Assembly (NCBI GenBank): GCA_900768045.1
Contig: CAAGBL010000003.1
Location: 1-43,749, forward strand
From: an uncultured Alistipes sp.
GTDB taxonomy: Bacteria; Bacteroidota; Bacteroidia; Bacteroidales; Rikenellaceae
Length of the DNA: 43,749 nucleotides
Direction: 5' to 3'
The notes under the pieces were generated by a model. That model was not told the DNA's origin. It worked only from the letters and a program-made list of their open reading frames with translations, and did no database searches. The translations under genes and the position numbers were made by a program. How positions within the stretch are numbered: position 1 is the first letter of the stretch; each line of letters begins with the position of its first letter. Below, one piece after another: positions 33,910-41,950 of the stretch.

Positions 33910-34050
33910 CCCTTGATAGGGTAGATAGGGTCGATAGGGAGAATAAGGAATTTAAGGAACTTAGGGAACTTAGAGAACTTAGGGAAAGACTATCACTAAA
34001 CTCCCTAAATTCATTAAATTCACTAAACTCCTTAATCTACCACCTAAATC
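33910..34050. repeat. Low-complexity purine/pyrimidine tract beside copy D
   Basis: GGGTAGATA / GATAGGGA units, then four TTAGGGAAC-type 9-bp repeats (33955-33985), opposed by CTCCCTAAATTC units (34008-34035): again complementary arms. The rest of 33588-34184 holds the promoter, a hairpin and repeat copy D. The 60-codon frame at 33623 has no supporting features. Confidence 0.7.
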
Positions 34051-34058
34051 AGCGCACG

Positions 34059-34187
34059 AATTTCTTGTCAGAAGGGTTGCAGATGTGGCCTTGACATGAA
34101 AAAGCCACCGATGGGTAGTACTTGGTGTACGTCCCATTGGTGGCTTTGATTGAAAGGGCGCAGATGACCCCTTATCACAATAAATTA
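34059..34187 (-). repeat. Three-hairpin repeat element, copy D, beginning at the purA stop codon
   Basis: On the minus strand it starts with the purA stop TAA and reads TAATTTATTGTGATAAGG; termini 34177-34186 and 34059-34068 pair with one mismatch. Hairpin b has stem AAAGCCACC (34101-34109) / GGTGGCTTT (34139-34147) and GTAC tops at 34118-34121 and 34127-34130 with five bases between. Hairpins a and c are weaker than in copies B and C. Confidence 0.8.
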
Positions 34188-35468
34188 AAAGATGGATTTA
34201 CGGATAATAGTCTGCTCTCTATCTGGACCTACAGATACTACCGCCACCTCGATACCAGTAAGCTCCTCGAGCTTAGTGATATATGCCTTAGCATTTGCTG
34301 GAAGCTCGTCGTATGACTTGATAGCTGTGATATCCTCCTGCCAGCCGTCAAGTTCAATATACTCTGCCTCTACGCGCTCGAGCTGTGCGATTGTTGAAGG
34401 CACATAGTCGATAGCCTTGCCGTCGAGCTTGTAGCCTGTGCAGATGCGAATCTTGTCAAGGCCAGAAAGTACATCGAAGAGCATGAGTGATAGGTAGTTA
34501 ATGCCGCTGATGCGACGCACATGGTTGAGTACCACAGTATCCAACCAGCCCACACGACGTGGACGGCCTGTTACTGTGCCGTACTCGTGGCCACGCTCAC
34601 GGATATAGTCAGCACGCTCGTCGAATAGCTCTGATGGGAAAGGTCCCTCGCCCACACGAGTTGTGTATGCCTTAGCCACGCCCATCACGTTGTTCACGTA
34701 GCGAGGTGCAAGACCTGTGTTCACTGGTACGCTGGCAGCAGTAGGACTTGATGATGTCACGAAAGGATAAGTACCGTGGTCGATGCAGAGCATAACGCCC
34801 TGAGCACCCTCGAACAACACCTTCTTGCCCTCCTCAACAAGGCGGTTGAGAAGTACCGATGTGTCGCAAATCATTGGACGAAGACGCTCGCCAAGCTCCA
34901 AGTACTGGTTGTAAATGGTGTCGAAGTCGCAAGGCTCCATGCCAAGTGCCTTGAGCTCGATGTTCTTCTGCATGAGTGCATCCTTAAGGCGCTCTGCGAA
35001 GTACTCCTTATCCAAGAGGTCGCCAATGCGAATGCCTACACGGCTATATTTGTCGGTATATGCTGGGCCGATACCCTTCTTAGTAGTACCAATCTGGCGG
35101 CCACCCTTGAGTGCCTCGTAAGCTCCATCGAGCATCGAGTGGTAGGGCATAACACATGCAGCACGATCCGAGATGTAGAGCTGATAGTCGGTAATGCCCG
35201 CATTGTGCAGACGCTCAAGCTCCTCGAAAAGTGATACAGGGTTGATGACCATGCCGTTGGCCATGATGTTTATGATATGGGGGTTAAACACGCCCGAAGG
35301 AATCGACTGCAAGGCGAACTTCTTGCCGTCGAAAACGATAGTGTGACCAGCGTTGTTGCCACCCTGATGACGAACTACAACGTCGGCATTACCAGCATAG
35401 AAGTCTGTGATTTTACCCTTGCCCTCGTCGCCCCACTGAGCGCCAACAACAACCAATGTGTTACTCAT
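34185..35468 (-). CDS. purA: Adenylosuccinate synthetase
   Basis: 427 residues. It joins IMP and aspartate with GTP in AMP synthesis. P-loop QWGDEGKGK with GDEGKGK at 13-19, catalytic D14 and H42 in NNAGHT, IMP-loop GTTKKGIGP, TTRVGEGPFP, and C-terminal base-binding SVGPDR. Complete. Transcribed on the minus strand after an NCS2 permease gene, from which it is separated by 120 bp with its own -7-like box. Confidence 0.98.
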   Translation of the reverse strand: MSNTLVVVGAQWGDEGKGKITDFYAGNADVVVRHQGGNNAGHTIVFDGKKFALQSIPSGVFNPHIINIMANGMVINPVSLFEELERLHNAGITDYQLYISDRAACVMPYHSMLDGAYEALKGGRQIGTTKKGIGPAYTDKYSRVGIRIGDLLDKEYFAERLKDALMQKNIELKALGMEPCDFDTIYNQYLELGERLRPMICDTSVLLNRLVEEGKKVLFEGAQGVMLCIDHGTYPFVTSSSPTAASVPVNTGLAPRYVNNVMGVAKAYTTRVGEGPFPSELFDERADYIRERGHEYGTVTGRPRRVGWLDTVVLNHVRRISGINYLSLMLFDVLSGLDKIRICTGYKLDGKAIDYVPSTIAQLERVEAEYIELDGWQEDITAIKSYDELPANAKAYITKLEELTGIEVAVVSVGPDREQTIIRKSIF

Positions 35469-35520
35469 AATATTTAGTCTATTTTGCGCCTTAATCTGCT
35501 AAGGCATAATTTTACGACTA

Positions 35521-35528
35521 CAAAAGTA
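35521..35528 (-). promoter_or_regulatory. -7 box of purA
   Basis: Minus-strand TACTTTTG, about 53 bases before the ATG. No PurR or purine-riboswitch signature was recognised in the leader. Confidence 0.45.
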
Positions 35529-35588
35529 GTAATTTTTATGCTAAAAAGCTACACGTGCAGCCGAAATTATTAACATCTTGTCAAAAAA

Positions 35589-36845
35589 TCAGCTCTTATT
35601 TCTATTAATGACATGCTCCATGAGGATAACCATTATTACGCCCATGGCAAAGCCGTTGCCCAAAAGAGGCTCGATAATCTGCGGTAAGATGCCTCGAGGC
35701 ATAAGCTGGAAGAGCATAGCCATCATTATCGGAAGGCCTATGGTCAGTCCCTCGCTAAACGAACGTACCGACTGCGTTGAGTGTAGCATCTCGAACGATG
35801 CGGCAAGCTGTGTGCCCATGAGGAATAGAAGTATCACGCCAATCACAGGGTTGGGTATGGCTGTGAGCGCCCATATTACTCTGTCGGATAATGAGCAGAA
35901 CATTAGAAGGAGCGTAGCTGGGATTAGCGCATAGCGTGAGGCGCAACCTGTTGATGCTACGATGCCTGGGCTCATGGAGTAGTTTACAGGACCCAAAATG
36001 CCGAGCGAGCCTGCTACGATGTTGGCGATGCCCGTGATGCGTACGCCACGCTTTAGGCGTGATGACATGTTGTCGGTTTGTAGCATCTTGCCGAGCGACT
36101 CGATAGAACCTATGTCGTTGATAAGCAGAGCTATGAAGCAAATAATGAATGCCACCACAAGACCCCAGTCGAGCCTAAACTCGCTGATAAATAGGCCGTC
36201 AAGCGATACCTTGCTTGGTGTGAACTCGGCAAGTGGGAATATGGCATAGTATGCCACGCTACCGATGACAAGAGCAATAGGTATTACAAGACTCTTGGCA
36301 ACACCACGTAGCTTGCGGTTGAGCACAACCATCATAGGACAGGCTACAAGCGTGAATACAAAGCCGAAGATATGCTCGGCGTGCGATGCCAGAGTGGGGA
36401 ATATCAGGTTCTTGATTACGGGCGTAAGCGTAAAGGCTATGAGCATGAGTATCACTACCACGATGCGTGGTGTGAAGAGCCTCTGTAGATGCTTCATGAG
36501 TCCACCAAAGCTAATCAGCGTAATGAGCACGCCACCAATGGCTATCGACGAGTATATGGCATTAGTGTCGCTATTGCTTGCGAGGGCAGACATCACGCCT
36601 ACGAGCAACACTGCAGCGGGGCCCACTACCAGTGGTAGACGGTGTCCCCATATAACCTGTACAAGACCCGTTAGTCCCATTACCATAAACATCTTCTGGC
36701 TGTAAAATAGTCTCTCTTCGGGCGAGCCCTGTGCCACAAAGACGCTCGTTACAACCACAGCCACGGCGAGGATAAACCACTGCAAAGCGTAGAGCGATAG
36801 TTGTGATAGGGGCAGTCGGTCGTCGACATTGTATTTAAAGTTCAT
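35589..36845 (-). CDS. NCS2-family nucleobase permease (uracil/xanthine type)
   Basis: 418 residues with twelve to fourteen hydrophobic segments. NCS2 proteins import uracil, xanthine or uric acid with H+ or Na+. The key transport segments are present: INDIGSIESLGKML (the TM8 glutamate site) and GPVNYSMSPGIVASTGCASRY (the TM10 NxG-like motif region). It is shorter than UraA/UacT relatives at the termini. Its location between a DAACS symporter gene and purA suggests a purine base. It is co-transcribed with the upstream symporter (36-bp gap). Confidence 0.85.
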   Translation of the reverse strand: MNFKYNVDDRLPLSQLSLYALQWFILAVAVVVTSVFVAQGSPEERLFYSQKMFMVMGLTGLVQVIWGHRLPLVVGPAAVLLVGVMSALASNSDTNAIYSSIAIGGVLITLISFGGLMKHLQRLFTPRIVVVILMLIAFTLTPVIKNLIFPTLASHAEHIFGFVFTLVACPMMVVLNRKLRGVAKSLVIPIALVIGSVAYYAIFPLAEFTPSKVSLDGLFISEFRLDWGLVVAFIICFIALLINDIGSIESLGKMLQTDNMSSRLKRGVRITGIANIVAGSLGILGPVNYSMSPGIVASTGCASRYALIPATLLLMFCSLSDRVIWALTAIPNPVIGVILLFLMGTQLAASFEMLHSTQSVRSFSEGLTIGLPIMMAMLFQLMPRGILPQIIEPLLGNGFAMGVIMVILMEHVINRNKS

Positions 36846-36881
36846 AATATAGTCAGCCTCTATTGTTGTGTTTTATTTAGC

Positions 36882-38099
36882 CTATCGTTTTACAAACCTA
36901 TCTACCACGGCTGCACATGCTGCATCGCCAGTGATGTTAAGTGTGGTGCGCACCATGTCGAAGATACGGTCGAGGGCGTAGAATAGTGGAAGGCCCTCAA
37001 GAGGAATGCCTGCAGCAACAAGCACTGCCGCAGCAAGGAGCGTAGGGCCTGGAACACCTGCCTGGCCGATAGCACCGAGCGTACATACTATTGTGATTGA
37101 TACATACTCTGCCATGCCAAGCTCAATGCCGTAGAACTGAGCAAAGAAGATGGCGAGTAGGGCGTAGTAAATTGCGTTTCCCGACATGTTGATAGTAGCA
37201 CCAAGTGGAAGCACGAAGCCAGATGTCTGCTTCGAGATGCCCATCTGGTCGCACGCCTCCATGTTTACAGGGAGCGTAGCAAGCGACGAGGCTGTTGAGA
37301 ACGATACCACCTGAGGCTTAATCATAGCACGGAAGTAGTCCTTGAGCTTAACACGTGAGAAGAGTGCCACGGTAAGAGGGTAGAGGCCTAAGCCAATGAT
37401 TAGCACGGCTATAAGGTCGAGCCAAAGCACGTTGGCAATCTGTACGAGCATGCCAAAGCCGAATGTTCCTGTGGCGTCGGCGATAAGTCCGAATACGCCG
37501 AAAGGAGCTACGAGCATAACCTTACCGATGCACCAGATAAGGGCATCGAGAATGGTGTTGAGGCCGTTAACCATCTTTCTGCGACGCTCGTCGCCGAGTG
37601 TCGATACTCCAAAGCCGAAGAATAGACCGAAGATGATGATTTGTAGAATGTTGCCCTCGGTGAGTGCTGCGATAGGGTTAGCAGGAATCATGCCTATAAG
37701 CGTATCCCAGAAGCCCATGGCTGCGGGTGCGGCATTGCTCGTTGCTACACCTCCCGCCTCGGTAATTGCTGCCATGCCCTCGGCGCTAACATGAGCACCT
37801 GGCTGGAACAAAACGCCAAGAATGATTGCCACGGTGATAGATATAGCCGTAGTAAGAAGCATGTAGGCGATGCTCACGCCACCCACCAAGCCTGCCGAGC
37901 GTGTCTCGCCAAGGGCTGCTGCACCACTTATGATTGAGACCAGCACAAGGGGCACAACGAGCATCTTGATAAGTTGTATAAAGAGGTCGCCAAGAGGCTT
38001 AAACATTGCTGCCTCGGGGCCCATCACTGCACCTACGATAATACCGATGACCATTGCCACGATAATCCATAGTCCTAAATTCTTCAAAAGCTTTTTCAT
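36882..38099 (-). CDS. Dicarboxylate/amino acid:cation symporter (DAACS, GltP/DctA type)
   Basis: 405 residues from MKKLLKNLGLW. An eight-helix plus two-hairpin secondary transporter of glutamate, aspartate or C4-dicarboxylates. Visible are the serine-rich hairpin FSTASSLATLPVNM, the NMSGNA cation-binding motif (GATINMSGNA) and the late-helix segment with VRTTLNITGD (substrate-binding region with R/D positions). The frame opens upstream to 38141, but a -7 box (38120-38127) lies within that extension, so the ATG at 38099 is chosen. It heads a two-gene unit with the NCS2 permease. Confidence 0.92.
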   Translation of the reverse strand: MKKLLKNLGLWIIVAMVIGIIVGAVMGPEAAMFKPLGDLFIQLIKMLVVPLVLVSIISGAAALGETRSAGLVGGVSIAYMLLTTAISITVAIILGVLFQPGAHVSAEGMAAITEAGGVATSNAAPAAMGFWDTLIGMIPANPIAALTEGNILQIIIFGLFFGFGVSTLGDERRRKMVNGLNTILDALIWCIGKVMLVAPFGVFGLIADATGTFGFGMLVQIANVLWLDLIAVLIIGLGLYPLTVALFSRVKLKDYFRAMIKPQVVSFSTASSLATLPVNMEACDQMGISKQTSGFVLPLGATINMSGNAIYYALLAIFFAQFYGIELGMAEYVSITIVCTLGAIGQAGVPGPTLLAAAVLVAAGIPLEGLPLFYALDRIFDMVRTTLNITGDAACAAVVDRFVKR

Positions 38100-38119
38100 A
38101 ATGTAAGTATATTTGATGG

Positions 38120-38127
38120 CAAAGATA
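38120..38127 (-). promoter_or_regulatory. -7 box of the DAACS gene; decides its start
   Basis: Minus-strand TATCTTTG, 20 bases upstream of the ATG at 38099. Confidence 0.7.
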
Positions 38128-38200
38128 CTACTTTCGGTCAAAACGTCAATATATTATTACAAAAATCGAACAGTATGCTACATGCTATCAATAAATTTAC

Positions 38201-38208
38201 TATCTTTG
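38201..38208 (+). promoter_or_regulatory. -7 box of the sirtuin gene
   Basis: TATCTTTG, 21 bases before the ATG at 38230; divergent from the DAACS promoter 74 bp away. Confidence 0.7.
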
Positions 38209-38229
38209 AGTCATTAAAAGAGTGATATT

Positions 38230-38937
38230 ATGAAACCACGAATTGTTGTATTTACGGGTGCTGGTGTGAGTGCCGATAGCGGTATCTCCACCTTTCGTGA
38301 CTCCGACGGACTATGGGCGAACTACCGCATCGAGGATGTATGCACGCCCGAGGCTCTGAAGAATAACCGTACTACGGTTATCGAGTTCTACAATATGCGC
38401 CGCCGTGAGTTGCTAACAAAGAGTCCTAATGCAGGTCATCTTGCCATAGCCTCGACGGAGGAGTGGGCCGATGTTACGGTTATCACACAAAATGTGGATA
38501 ACCTCCACGAGCAGGCTGGTTCACAGCGTGTTGTGCATCTACACGGCGAGCTTATGAAGTTGCGCTCGGAGCGTAATCCTGAGCTTATATACGACATACA
38601 TGATGGCTGGGAGCAAAAGCTCGATGCACGTGCCGAAGATGGAGCTCTATTGCGCCCACATATCGTCTTCTTTGGCGAGTCGGTGCCTATGTTCGATCCA
38701 GCATGTAAGATTGTCTCGGCTGCCGATATACTTATTGTAGTGGGCACATCATTGGCGGTGTATCCCGCTGCCTCGTTGGTCTACTATGTGCGTGACCGTC
38801 AGGTGCCTATCTATCTTGTTGATCCTGGTCAGCCCGATACGGCAATGATTCGTAATCCGCTCACGCACATCAAGGAGCGAGGTGCAGTAGGTGTTCCACA
38901 ACTTGTTGAAAGGTTGCGCAATGAGTTTACGAAGTAG
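38230..38937 (+). CDS. NAD-dependent protein deacylase (sirtuin, CobB-like) lacking zinc cysteines
   Basis: 235 residues. It removes acyl groups from lysines using NAD+. Motifs: TGAGVSADSGISTFRDSDGLW (from residue 9), TQNVDN (86-91), catalytic H105 in HLHGE, FGESVP, GTSLAVYPAA. The pair Y54/R57 in EFYNMRRR matches the residues that favour succinyl- or malonyl-lysine in SIRT5 and CobB. The four zinc-binding cysteines normally found after HGEL are all missing; the insertion reads RSERNPELIYDIHDG. The lack seems shared by other Bacteroidota sirtuins, but the structural module must be held together differently. The last 17 bases overlap the next gene. Confidence 0.92.
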   Translation: MKPRIVVFTGAGVSADSGISTFRDSDGLWANYRIEDVCTPEALKNNRTTVIEFYNMRRRELLTKSPNAGHLAIASTEEWADVTVITQNVDNLHEQAGSQRVVHLHGELMKLRSERNPELIYDIHDGWEQKLDARAEDGALLRPHIVFFGESVPMFDPACKIVSAADILIVVGTSLAVYPAASLVYYVRDRQVPIYLVDPGQPDTAMIRNPLTHIKERGAVGVPQLVERLRNEFTK

Positions 38938-39439
38938 GGTAGCTAAGCGTGCCGAGGCGCTAAGAGAGTATTGCCATAGGGAGGGCTATAATACAAGCGT
39001 GGCGCTCTTTGTCGATGCGTCACGCCACTCGGGACGTAGGCGCTTTGTTGCGTGGAGTTTCGAGCGTAATGCCCCGATGTTTGTGTGCCCCGTGAGCTTG
39101 GGTAGTGGCGCTAAGGAGTCGCACGTGCGCTCTGCGTATGCCGAGTTCTCGAACAATGAGGGCTCGCACCTCTCGTCGTTAGGTCGTGCCTTGGTTGCCG
39201 AAAGATATGAGGGTCGCTATGGTGTGGCTTATAGGCTCGACGGCTTAGATGAGTCGAACTCGAACCTACGTCCACGCTGCGTGGTGCTACATGGCTGGGA
39301 GCACACCACCTCCTATCCCATCTGGCCCCGTTCTACGGTGGGTAGCCACGGTTGTCCAGTGCTGTCACGAGCCATGATGCAAAGCTTAGACGAGATATTG
39401 CAAAGTAGACAAGGGGTTGTAATAGAGATATTTAAATAA
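38921..39439 (+). CDS. L,D-transpeptidase-like protein (YkuD_2/murein L,D-transpeptidase catalytic domain type)
   Basis: 172 residues from the ATG at 38921; an earlier ATG at 38891 would overlap the sirtuin by 47 bases. The C-terminal pattern VVLHGW (H124) ... STVGSHGCPVL with C145 matches the HG...S-H-G-C active site of YkuD-like L,D-transpeptidases, which cross-link peptidoglycan stem peptides through a cysteine thioester. The strange point is that no signal peptide or membrane helix is visible, whereas these enzymes work in the periplasm. The start could lie elsewhere, or it acts inside the cell (for example as a carboxypeptidase on recycled muropeptides). Translation is coupled to the sirtuin gene. 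Confidence 0.75.
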   Translation: MSLRSRVAKRAEALREYCHREGYNTSVALFVDASRHSGRRRFVAWSFERNAPMFVCPVSLGSGAKESHVRSAYAEFSNNEGSHLSSLGRALVAERYEGRYGVAYRLDGLDESNSNLRPRCVVLHGWEHTTSYPIWPRSTVGSHGCPVLSRAMMQSLDEILQSRQGVVIEIFK

Positions 39440-39469
39440 AAATGAGCAACCGTTGGGTTGCTCATTTTG
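39439..39469. terminator. Bidirectional terminator between convergent genes
   Basis: AAAATGAGCAAC (39439-39450) / GTTGCTCATTTT (39457-39468) perfect 12-bp stem with A and T flanks. Confidence 0.85.
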
Positions 39470-39470
39470 C

Positions 39471-39947
39471 TTATCTCTCCTCGTTGCTCCATGCTGAGTA
39501 GGGGTAGGCTCTAAGGTGCGAGTTGTAGTAGCGCTTGATGCCTGTTACCTCGTCGCCAAGCCACTCTGGGCGCATAAACTCCTCGTCGGGCGATTGAAGC
39601 TCCACCTCGGCAATCGTAAGCCCGAGGTTATCACCCAAGAACTCGTCTACCTCGAAGGTGTGTCCCTCATATTCAACAATATGGCGATACTTCTCGATAA
39701 CTGCGCCCTCAGAGAGCTGCATAAACTCTAACGCCTCACGCAAGCTAATCTCCTTCTCCCACTCGAAGCGGCTCAAGCCACCATCACGTGATGGCCCTTT
39801 GATTGTGAGCCAGGCCTTATCGTCGGCGATACGCACACGTACCGTGCGACGTCCCGAGGCGATATACCCCTGCACAAGGTGCATCGAGCGGCGAACAAAG
39901 GGCTTATAATTGCCCACAACTCTGAATTTGCGTTCTATCTCCAGCAT
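39471..39947 (-). CDS. CYTH domain protein (triphosphate tunnel metalloenzyme)
   Basis: 158 residues. The N-terminal ExExK motif is EIERK (3-7), followed by alternating basic and acidic strands (RTVRVRIADDKAWLTIKG, EWEKEIS, VIEKYRHIVEY, FEVDEF, TIAEVEL) that make the eight-stranded tunnel. Family members hydrolyse inorganic triphosphate (tripolyphosphatase) or, in class IV forms, cyclise ATP; a simple single CYTH domain without CHAD is most often a triphosphatase. It lies 39 bp downstream of the C1 aminopeptidase and is probably co-transcribed. Confidence 0.93.
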   Translation of the reverse strand: MLEIERKFRVVGNYKPFVRRSMHLVQGYIASGRRTVRVRIADDKAWLTIKGPSRDGGLSRFEWEKEISLREALEFMQLSEGAVIEKYRHIVEYEGHTFEVDEFLGDNLGLTIAEVELQSPDEEFMRPEWLGDEVTGIKRYYNSHLRAYPYSAWSNEER

Positions 39948-39986
39948 GATTATAAAGCGAAACGTAGAGAATAGTTAACCTCTGTT

Positions 39987-41375
39987 TTACTCCTCGTACT
40001 GGAACATTGGATCCCACGATGGAAGCATAACTGGCTTCTGCTCGATGAGCTTAAGAGTCTCAGCAGGGATATACTTCTTGTTGATAACAACACGGAACAT
40101 GTACTCCTCGAACCACTCGTCGGTCATGATGAGGTTGCCCTGCCAGCCCGACTTAGCACCCCAGCTATTCTCAACCATCCACTTTTTTGAGTTGCCCTCC
40201 TCGTCGAGGTCTACGGCGATGAGTGTCATGGCGTGTGATGAGCCACTTGCAAAGGTGCGCACACGCTCCTCCTTGTTCATTGGGAACTCAACGTCGAACA
40301 ACGACTCGTAGTCGAAGTTAGCAATGTCGAGAGTACCCTTCTTCGAGAGTAGGAACTTACCCACGTCGCATGAGAAGTACATCGCTGTATTATCCTTGAT
40401 TGATGCAATGGCGAGCGCCTTAACCTCGTCGATAGGGAGGTTGAGGTATACCCAGTTGTCGCCGTCGTAGACGTGGCGGTCGTACTCAATCTCATATACC
40501 TTATGATACTCTCTCGAAGGATCGTTCATAACCATTACAAAGTCCTTCTCGAGGTCGAGCTCGCCGAAGTACTCCTTATAAAAAGATTTAGGTGTGTAGT
40601 TCTTTGTAGAGAGTACCTTGCCACTACTGTCACGCATAGTCCACTCAAACTCAGTAGGAGGCACGCCATAGGCACGCACCAACATCTGATATATCTCCTT
40701 AAGCATCTCAGTCTTAAGGGCTACTGGCGCACGACGATCCTTCTGCTCACGGAGCTTAAGGCCGTACTCACGTAGCTTGAGCTTGAGGAGATTTGAAATC
40801 TGCGATGTGTTGTTTGTCTGGTAGTTCTCGGGCATAACCTCGGCAGGCACTACGCCATACTTCATCACGAGGTTCGACACGCCAGTAAACTGACCACCGT
40901 CGTTAAGAGGGTTCTTGAACAACCACTCCACCTGACGATCCTCCATCTTGAGGTGCTTGGTGTCGATAACGGCCTGAAGGAAGAGGTTGCACTTCTCCAA
41001 CTGGTCATAGAAGAAGAGGTAGTTATGCGAGAATGTTAGACCTGCAAGGTTATACTCCTCAATCATCTGAGCACGCAACACGTTGAGGCCAGTAAATAGC
41101 CAGCAACGGCCCGACTGCTCTTGGTCAGTGATGCCCTTAGTCTTTACTCTGTGCGAGAAATTTGTGTCAATCATTGCGAGGTTGTCGCCATTTATTGCAA
41201 GCGTAGCAATAGATGTCTGCGCCATGGCGTTACGTGCTGCGCGGTCGGCAGCATCCTCGGTGTATGACGCACGAATCTCCTGGAGCATAGCCTCGCTGAT
41301 GCCTCCTGTGTCCTGCTGTGCGCTGAGTGTGCCTACTGACATGAGCGCCAAAGCAAAAGTAAATAGTCTTTTCAT
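39987..41375 (-). CDS. C1 family aminopeptidase (bleomycin hydrolase/PepC type), secreted
   Basis: 462 residues. A papain-fold cysteine peptidase. Signal peptide at 1-20 (LMSVGTLSAQ), then the oxyanion glutamine Q87 and nucleophile C91 in QEQSGRCWLF, catalytic H381 in GSSHAMTL and N403 in ENSWGAKSG. Bleomycin hydrolase/PepC proteins are cytosolic hexamers trimming N-terminal residues; this secreted form is frequent in Bacteroidales and is presumed to digest peptides in the periplasm. The end of the chain is a short PMFQYEE. It is 28 bp after the YqaA gene on the same strand. Confidence 0.94.
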   Translation of the reverse strand: MKRLFTFALALMSVGTLSAQQDTGGISEAMLQEIRASYTEDAADRAARNAMAQTSIATLAINGDNLAMIDTNFSHRVKTKGITDQEQSGRCWLFTGLNVLRAQMIEEYNLAGLTFSHNYLFFYDQLEKCNLFLQAVIDTKHLKMEDRQVEWLFKNPLNDGGQFTGVSNLVMKYGVVPAEVMPENYQTNNTSQISNLLKLKLREYGLKLREQKDRRAPVALKTEMLKEIYQMLVRAYGVPPTEFEWTMRDSSGKVLSTKNYTPKSFYKEYFGELDLEKDFVMVMNDPSREYHKVYEIEYDRHVYDGDNWVYLNLPIDEVKALAIASIKDNTAMYFSCDVGKFLLSKKGTLDIANFDYESLFDVEFPMNKEERVRTFASGSSHAMTLIAVDLDEEGNSKKWMVENSWGAKSGWQGNLIMTDEWFEEYMFRVVINKKYIPAETLKLIEQKPVMLPSWDPMFQYEE

Positions 41376-41403
41376 TGTGTATTAAACTTTTAGTTGATAA
41401 TTT

Positions 41404-41847
41404 TTACATTGTAAATGCTCCTACTATGAGTGCCCACACCACAAATCTACCGCACTTGCCCACAAACATCCATAGTGCCGAGGGCAGGAACTTAGCCTTG
41501 TAGAAGCCGAGAACTATGGCGAATACATCGCCCACAAACGGCAACCAGGTCATAAGAGCAAGCAGCGCTCCCCATCTTTCTACCTTCGTTCTCTGCCGCT
41601 TGATAGTCTCGTGCTTAACCCTAAACCACCTCTCTAACCACTCTAATTTGCCGAGCCAGCCTACCCAGTATGACGTTAGGCCTCCGAGCCAATTTCCGAT
41701 GGTTGCCACCGTAACGGTTGTTATGGGCTCACCACCCGCAGCAAGCATGCCTACGAGCAATACGTCGGAGCTAAACGGAAAGACCGTAGCTGCGAGAAAG
41801 GCTCCTATGAAGAGGCCGATATATCCATATTCGAGTAGCGACTCCAT
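41404..41847 (-). CDS. YqaA/DedA-like membrane protein (VTT domain)
   Basis: 147 residues from MESLLEYGYIGLF, the start used by homologues. Four or so membrane helices with the re-entrant pattern of the VTT/DedA superfamily: FPFSSDVLLVGMLAAGG near the start, GNWLGGLTSYWVGW, and WLPFVGDVFAIVLGFYKA. DedA relatives transport lipids such as undecaprenyl phosphate; this shorter YqaA branch is not characterised in detail. The upstream ATG (41856) overlaps a -7 box (41854-41861), so the later ATG, giving an almost leaderless transcript, is more likely. Confidence 0.87.
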   Translation of the reverse strand: MESLLEYGYIGLFIGAFLAATVFPFSSDVLLVGMLAAGGEPITTVTVATIGNWLGGLTSYWVGWLGKLEWLERWFRVKHETIKRQRTKVERWGALLALMTWLPFVGDVFAIVLGFYKAKFLPSALWMFVGKCGRFVVWALIVGAFTM

Positions 41848-41853
41848 GCCGAG

Positions 41854-41861
41854 CAAAGATA
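41854..41861 (-). promoter_or_regulatory. -7 box of the YqaA gene
   Basis: Minus-strand TATCTTTG ends 6 bases before the ATG at 41847, implying a leader of 0-4 bases. Confidence 0.5.
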
Positions 41862-41900
41862 CTAAAAAATTATGATATCGGTGGGGTGTAGGCCTAAAAA

Positions 41901-41932
41901 AAAAGTTCTGCCCACGAGGACAGAACCTTTTT
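41901..41932 (-). terminator. Terminator of the BACON lipoprotein gene
   Basis: GTTCTG-CCCACGAGGA-CAGAAC stem; on the minus strand followed by nine T. Confidence 0.85.
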
Positions 41933-41950
41933 ATAGAGTCTGTTGGTTTG

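Noticed and set aside
34776..35234. 152-codon frame on the plus strand inside purA
   Set aside because: It is a shadow frame of purA, which has all its catalytic motifs on the other strand.
38100..38141. N-terminal extension of the DAACS symporter
   Set aside because: A -7 box lies inside it, and the family starts at MKKLLKNLGLW.
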